Part shown: in pieces, positions 58,426 through 64,000 of the stretch
Layout: every line of letters begins with the position of its first letter
Position numbering within the stretch: the stretch's first letter is position 1
DNA from: Ischnura elegans
Lineage: Eukaryota > Arthropoda > Insecta > Odonata > Coenagrionidae
Direction: 5' to 3'
NCBI RefSeq assembly: GCF_921293095.1
Contig: NC_060252.1
Span: 38,378,881 to 38,442,880 of the forward strand
Length of the DNA stretch: 64,000 bases
The notes under the pieces: model-generated
Seen by the model: the letters and a program-made list of their open reading frames with translations, nothing else
Database searches by the model: none
Told to the model about the DNA's origin: nothing
Program-made: the position numbers and the translations under genes

Positions 58426-59145
58426 GACACGCAGGTTTGCGGTGTGTGAGGTAAAAATCACGGTCGGAATCTGGTGACATTTTGGCTCCCACCTTTTACG
58501 CCCACATACTCATCCATCTATACAACTTGAGGTGTTTTTCACGTCCCTCGTGGATCCAACACTCCCTTGGCCGAAAAACCCGCCCGGGGGCGCACAAAAC
58601 AACCCCCGAAATACCTCCCCCGCCCACCCTCCACCTCTTGACTGACCACCGACGCCGACGCCGTGGACTATTTTCTGATGTTCTCTCCCTTCACTAAGGA
58701 TGCCCGCCCTTCTCTTCGGTTCCTCCCTTTCCCCTCTCCTTTGTCGCACGAATTTTCCGGATCGACTGGAAACTCATCCTCACCCGGGCGGTTTTTAGCT
58801 CGAAAACAGATTATGTTGGGGCGTTGCGCAGGCGGTCTCCAAAGTTGGCGAAGAGAGGTAGCATATGGGTCGTCGTCGTTATGTAAAATTCATGGATTTA
58901 TATTGCTCATAGTATACAAGCAAAATTAATATATCGCTGGGCACCAGTGACATGGCAATAATCATTCTTTTTAATAGGAACTAACCCCTTTTATACTGCG
59001 GAGAGAATTTGTTTACGTTTATATCAAAAGTAACACGCCGCCGCCCTATTCCATGGTAGGGGTGTAATCATTTATAAGGGAAATATTTTTTTCCTTTAAA
59101 GAAAACTATATGCTATAATTGAAAGAGAAGAAATATTTAGGCGTG
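58426..59145. other. Partly GC-rich stretch without recognised gene
   Basis: 58480-58830 is GC-rich with overlapping frames on both strands (71-88 codons). None is recognised. Confidence 0.35.
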
Positions 59146-59199
59146 AAAAGGTTGGCTGATAGTAGAATTGAGTGCAGAGCTCCGACAAACCAATCTTAG
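59146..59199 (+). pseudogene. LINE 3' terminus fragment
   Basis: Seventeen codons (KRLADSRIECRAPTNQS) and a stop, followed by a TGATGAAGATGATGG-type 3' tail, resemble the extreme C-terminus and trinucleotide tail of insect LINEs (RRLADRR.EWR.AANQS-type ends). It is too short to be certain. Confidence 0.4.
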
Positions 59200-60259
59200 G
59201 ATTGTTGACCAGTAATGATGAAGATGATGGTATAAATCTTGTTATAAAGGGTAAAACTATATTTTGACGTGATATTTTCCCTACAGATGCGAGTATGTTG
59301 CCGTAAAAGTTTTCTTTGAGTACTGGGGTATCTTTTGTGGGTATAAAAGTGTTATAGATGCATACTATCGATGAATATTTACAGTTATTCTTTATTTAAT
59401 TTCAGGTGAGTTCGAGCACAAATCAGGTTGGCTCTTTCATTTGGACCCTACTGTAAGTGCGGTCGTCCAGCTCAAGTCGTGGTTGCAGCATTGACTCTTA
59501 TGACATGACGAATCGTTGGGTCATTCGTTGGTATGTAGCCCTTTCCCTTCCTCTCTTTCCCTGCAGCCTAAAGGAACAAGTTTCGACGTTCGTGAGGTCT
59601 TTGGAGTTTGAACCGCCTTAACATTTCCGGCTGTTCGAGTTGGGACCCCCGTGAGAAACAATATATTTATATTTTTCTTCCCTCCTCGACCCCTCCGCAA
59701 AGTGCTTCTGGAGACGACCTCCTCAAGACGATGAGTCTGAAGGAAAGAAACGCTTATCCCTCCCTACATTGGACCACTTGGAAAACCGCTTTAGCGAGGA
59801 GAGAGAGGAGGGTCTGTGGTGGCGATTTCTGTCTTTCTAGCAGGCCAGTTCCTTTTCTCCTCAGTGTGTGTGAGTGAGGGGTTTGTGGACTTCTCGGTCA
59901 TAGATCACAACTTCTCTTTTCCTTCCCCTTCCCAGTGTCTTGTCTGTGCATCTTCCCAAGACGGAAGAGGAAGGAGGAGTGGCCTCTGAAGGAACAAACA
60001 GTGGTGGTAGTCCTTTTGGAAGGAGGCGGTGAGAGACACAACGAGAATGATCTCTTAGGGAAGATCCCCACCAAGGCTGAAAGCATAACGCTCTCTCGAA
60101 AAGAATTAGCTGTGAGATGTCCGTTATATTTGTACGAAAATTCCAAGCAATGTGAGAATTCTACAATATAAATGACCAATCAGAATATTCTAGCCCACAT
60201 TTAAAGTTTTTTTCGAATACGTTCTGCAGAAATCTGCCAGCAATCTCAAAATATCTCTA
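59200..60259. other. Stretch without recognised gene
   Basis: 59600-60170 is GC-richer with frames of 78-93 codons on both strands, all unrecognised. Confidence 0.35.
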
Positions 60260-60560
60260 TTCGTTTTAAGTAATGTAGTGATTATTCATAAATTAAGTAA
60301 ATCAATCTGCTTAATTTCAACTAACAAGGATCAATATTTGTATCTGTTGAAACACTGGGGCGAAACGTAAGTTTTGAGGCTCTATTTTCTCACAATGTTT
60401 ACGCTAAAATGAACGATGTCTCTTACGAATTCATTCTTCTCTCGGTGAACTTTAAGTAATGTAGTCTTTATTCATATAATATGAAAATTAATCTGTTTTC
60501 AACAACAAAAGTCTAAATATTTGCAACTGTTGCAAATCTTGTCCTAAAGATAGTTTTTAG
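60260..60560. repeat. Tandem duplication, period about 186 bp
   Basis: taagtaatgtag recurs at 60267 and 60453. Both are followed by tattcata, aatctg, and aatatttg.a.ctgttg blocks. Identity is roughly 70% by eye. Confidence 0.6.
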
Positions 60561-61058
60561 CATGTATTTCCTCAATGGACGCTGCCGCATCAATTACTTC
60601 AGGAATTCATGCTTACCTCGGAAAATGCAGGAACATTCAATTGCTGCATGACCTAAGATCAGTAACGAGATGGGAAATCGTGAATGTCTTCGGCGGCGTG
60701 GTAGTGATCCACCGACATTTTCCCACCGTCTCGCCGGGCGAGGAGGAAACGGAGTCGGAAAAGGGGTCAAGTAAAAGTGAAGCTGGCGTTTCGTTGGGAT
60801 GTGTGTGGGTTGGTGCTGCATGCGGGCGTAATGGAGGCCGTGACGCGTCGGATGCTTCCACTTTCGTTTTCTCCGAGAGCTCTATGCAATGATGCGGAAT
60901 CGTGGCAAAGTTTAAAGATTTCCTGAGCGCACTCCAAGCTATGGAGGCGCCCTAAATAAATAACTCATCCAGTAGACTTGTTTCAAAATCATTTCAAGTT
61001 ATTGCGTAGTGTACGTAGCAATATCTAAACGGGATAAAAGTCGTTAAAGATTTCAATA
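60561..61058. other. Stretch without recognised gene
   Basis: A 105-codon plus frame (60575-60892) lies in GC-richer sequence, and minus frames also cover it. None is recognised. Confidence 0.35.
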
Positions 61059-61415
61059 ATTTTATGTCCTATTTCCACCCCGCATTTTCGTTTCATCGAA
61101 CACTGTTGCATTTATTTCTGCTGTAATATTGAATACGAATATGCATTTTGTAATCTATTTACGTCACTTTCAACTCGATTAGCATAAGAGAAGAAGCTTT
61201 CGCTGGCTTTGGAGTCTGCTTTCTCGAAACACTAGTACAATTTTATGCCTCAATTTTCATTTCATCGAACACTCTTGTATTTATTTCTGCATTAATATTA
61301 AAAACGAATATTTATTCTGTATCACTTTTAACTCCATTAACCTGAGAGAAGAAATGTTTACTACTCGCTTTAGGGCCTGCGTTCTTGCAACACTTGTAAA
61401 ATTTTATGCCCCACT
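61059..61415. repeat. Tandem duplication, period about 170 bp, plus partial unit
   Basis: tttcatcgaacact occurs at 61090 and 61260. Both units share ttatttctgc, taatatt, a cactttcaactc/cacttttaactc block and gagaagaa. A third partial start (aaaattttatgccccac) lies at 61399. Confidence 0.7.
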
Positions 61416-62367
61416 CAAAGGAAGTTTTTAAAAGAACCTTGAAATGCGAATCTTTGACCACGTTCCTGCGTGTCAGAGTCACTAAATTTCCTATCGGTCC
61501 TCTCTCTATGTCAGCTATTCAATGTATTGAGTTAAACTTGTGCTCTCTTTTCCAAAAAATGCGATGCGGGGGAAGCTGGACTAGTACCCGAACGGTCATA
61601 AACCTTGACAAATTGACGAGAGGAGCCGAGAAATTTTTAAAGAATTCGCACACGTCCAATTAATCTAGGGGAGACGTCCCTCGATAAATCTCCTCCCGTC
61701 GTGGGTAACCAAGTTTCTTAGACCGAGAGGCACCTGGTGGACGCGAAGAAAAAAAATGAAAGGTGCGGGGCGCATTTCGGCGTGTTCACTGACCCCCGCA
61801 ACCGACCCCTTGGTTCTAACCCCCCCCCCCTCCTCCTCCTCCTCGTATGAGAATTTGGAAAAACGTTCTTCGAGAGCGCAACCAAACCTTGTGTTGGAGT
61901 AAGAGAGTGAGCCAGGAGAAGGAATGGGAGGCTTCAATAGTGTACTTGGGTTTCTTCGCCCTCAAGGAAGAATGGAGAACGGAGTAGGGACCGATGGCCC
62001 TCTCTCACGCACACAAGAGTAAGGAAGGTCCTTCAATGTCCTTTGAGCGGCCATTTGGTTTCGGCGAATCAGACGGGTTCGGAGGTGGAGACCATTGGGT
62101 ATTCATGCCTATTGAAATCTTCGGGCTGGCGAAATGGTTGTTGGAGGAAAGGGGAGCGACCGCGTTTGTGTTCGCGGAATGGAGAAGAGAGAACGTCGGG
62201 GTTGAAAAGAAGATGGAGCGATGCATGGGGAGTCCCCAGTGCTGCCAACCCAACCGAAAACCTACTCCGGTAGTGAAAGGGCATATCTAACGTCCAGTGT
62301 CGCATGTTGAATATTCCTCTATGTAAGTTCAACAGATTCAGGCTTCAATTGGTGTAAGTTAGACATA
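61416..62367. other. Stretch without recognised gene
   Basis: A poly-C then (CCT)n run lies at 61819-61844. Overlapping frames in 61994-62332 (76-98 codons, both strands) are unrecognised. Confidence 0.4.
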
Positions 62368-62547
62368 TTTAAATAAATAAAATATCGTAGTACCTTTTCC
62401 ACAATTTTTTTACTGCGTACAACGCGTTTCGGCTCACAGACCCATCATCTGGTACAAGACATGATGGCTTGTACCAGATGATGGCGGAACGCGTTGTACG
62501 CAGTAAATAATTTTGTGGAAAAGTGCAACGATCTTTTATTTATTTAA
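62368..62547. repeat. Foldback, 80-91-bp arms with asymmetric core
   Basis: Left arm 62368-62458 and right arm 62468-62547 pair around a 9-bp spacer. The left arm contains gcgtttcggctcacagac then ccatcatctggtacaag. The right arm has the same text except that the gctcacagac block and adjacent bases are missing. On the minus strand the left arm reads gatgatgggtc, tgt, gagcc, gaaacg, a near-perfect stem followed by GAAAC. A single-armed relative is at 24340. Confidence 0.82.
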
Positions 62548-64000
62548 AAACTTCCTCTATGTTTCATGGACTTATTTTGCATAAAAAATATAGTAAATGC
62601 ATGCATATTTTTTATTGTATGTGGTTCATTTTGCAACATTCTAATTGCTATGTACAATTTGGTTTGTGTAGTAGAAGTTAAGTGACGTATGACGTATCCC
62701 ATGCCCATCATACGGCCTTTTCTTCTTAGTGTTGCGGAAGTGGTCAGTTCTCAGAAATAATTTTAATTTAGCTTTTGAATGGCTGAACGGAATGTAACGA
62801 TACTTCGCGGAATATTTACTTGATAAGCGAAGTCCATTTATTAATTTTATATCCATCTCGACGCGACAACTTGTTATCTATAGCTGAAAATTTTAGACCG
62901 TTGCTGGAAAAAAGTGTTGCATCTTCGGCTTAAGTCTGTTGTGAATCGTTTGACTCCATCCTTCGCCCTTAAATTGTTAATTTTTTAATTTATTTTTCAT
63001 TTTCCCCTGAAATTCTACTGTAGAGTTGCCGGCTACGACCATAAAAATGTATCTTGTGTAGATAAATTTCGGTAAATGTGTGTGGAGAGGGACTAAGGAT
63101 TACGTGTAAGTCAGTGTTCGTCGTTAGATAACTTAAAATTGTAAGACCGTCGAAAATTGATTCATTCCATCGACGTCTAAATTTACCTCAGCATTGTCAA
63201 AATAGGTGACGGTCATAAACGTCGAAAAGAACACCGATTTATGCTTCCATTGCATGCACTTCAAGGCCGGCGGCGTCTGATGGAGGCCGTCACCGGATGA
63301 TATGCTTTGGGGCACCATGCATGGCCGTCGTGGTCCAGCGATCTCGGTAAAAAATGTATAGATTGGCTTTGAAGGGGGCGAGTATTTCCGTTGGTGCGAG
63401 TCGTGGAAGGTCCGTCCATATCTCGTCTTGGCTAATCGGAAATACAATCGTTTCCTTAGGTTTCCCACTTGACATAATGGTATTGTTCATCATCCATCAT
63501 TTATGCATCTTCGATCTTCTGATACGCTATCTTGGGACTCATGATAATTCTGATTTCATTCGCACTCGCCTTCGGTGATAATGAAATCTTTGTCTCTGGG
63601 GTAATTCTGTGTCAATCGTTAAAAAAATTACCCCAACTAAATACTCAAAATTGTTGTTTAGTTTTCCTTGTTCCCTGAAGCTAGTAAAGCCGCCGCCAAT
63701 AAAAAACATATCATGGTCTGTATCCTTGGACGTTTGAAGGTGAAAGGGAAGCCTTCGGAATCGATCTGGCCTCAAACAATTACTTACTTAAAATCATATT
63801 ATTTGAACCCTCCTACCGCACTAGCTATCAGTTACGAATAACACTTAGCAAAAGTCAAATTCGATGTAGTAAAACAGGTTAGTATATTATTATATGCCCT
63901 ACTGACTACAAGAGATGTACTTGTTGAGAATTTCAGGCAACTACACCGCGAATATTTTCAATAGAGGTGCGCAGCGACTTAAAACAGATTGGGATACGTA
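62548..64000. other. Terminal stretch without recognised gene
   Basis: Minus-strand frames of 111 (63133-63468), 67 (63290-63493) and 78 codons (63539-63775) overlap in part. Their composition is mixed and I recognise no family, so they may be fragments of one decayed gene or chance. The window ends at 64000. Confidence 0.35.

Noticed and set aside
61819..61844. C-rich and CCT run as a structured regulatory motif
   Set aside because: It is a simple repeat without associated conserved features.
1..64000. CRISPR arrays, operons and prophage-like blocks
   Set aside because: No regularly spaced direct repeats, no Shine-Dalgarno-driven gene strings and no phage gene order. The content is eukaryotic.

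Overview
This window looks like intergenic or intronic DNA from a eukaryote with a large, repeat-rich genome, most likely an arthropod and probably an insect. The evidence is an A+T-rich background (about 60% by eye), no operons or closely packed open frames, and remnants of mariner, hAT-like, piggyBac-like and pogo-like DNA elements, LINEs, tRNA-derived SINEs and Penelope-style foldback repeats. I could not fix the species. I recognise no intact host protein-coding gene, and most open frames fall in GC-rich or pyrimidine/purine-skewed stretches where long frames arise by chance. The best unexplained frame is 254 codons at 15803-16567.

Layout. 1-3.1 kb: a foldback hairpin, an internally deleted mariner transposase, the 5' half of a tRNA-Arg(CCT)-like sequence beside a 15-bp direct repeat, a retroelement integrase tail and LINE copy A. 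4.7-8.1 kb: an isolated MITE, a hAT-like MITE nested in a mariner-type MITE, a hairpin and a 606-bp TTAA-flanked piggyBac-like element. 8.8-12.8 kb: a pogo-like end, a foldback and two members of one hAT-like family, one with a perfect 8-bp target duplication. 13.0-15.5 kb: GC-rich DNA that could be a promoter or 5' exon, followed by the 254-codon frame. 18-30 kb: a MITE, foldbacks, local tandem duplications, LINE copy B, a SINE and a purine-rich tract. 33-39 kb: a hairpin, a MITE, a LINE reverse-transcriptase fragment, a 348-bp tandem duplication, LINE copy C and a second SINE.

42.7-46.1 kb is the richest part. It has one hAT-like MITE inside another, LINE copy D split at TTAA by a 439-bp piggyBac-like MITE, and a 732-bp near-perfect palindrome whose 53-bp spacer begins with a 22-bp copy of sequence from about 1.1 kb upstream. 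48.8-64 kb holds a mosaic repeat, further foldbacks, an 842-bp-spaced duplication, a CR1-like LINE fragment, a truncated MITE, a SINE-like sequence, a LINE tail and two more tandem duplications.

The most notable signal is a class of inverted repeats at six loci, plus one single-armed relative, sharing a core of the form TGARRATG-like block, short stem, then (C)GAAAC. This resembles the catalytic core arrangement of hammerhead ribozymes carried by Penelope-like elements, though none of the copies is a clean match. Coordinates, pairings and short matches come from reading the sequence by eye. No alignment, folding or database search was run.
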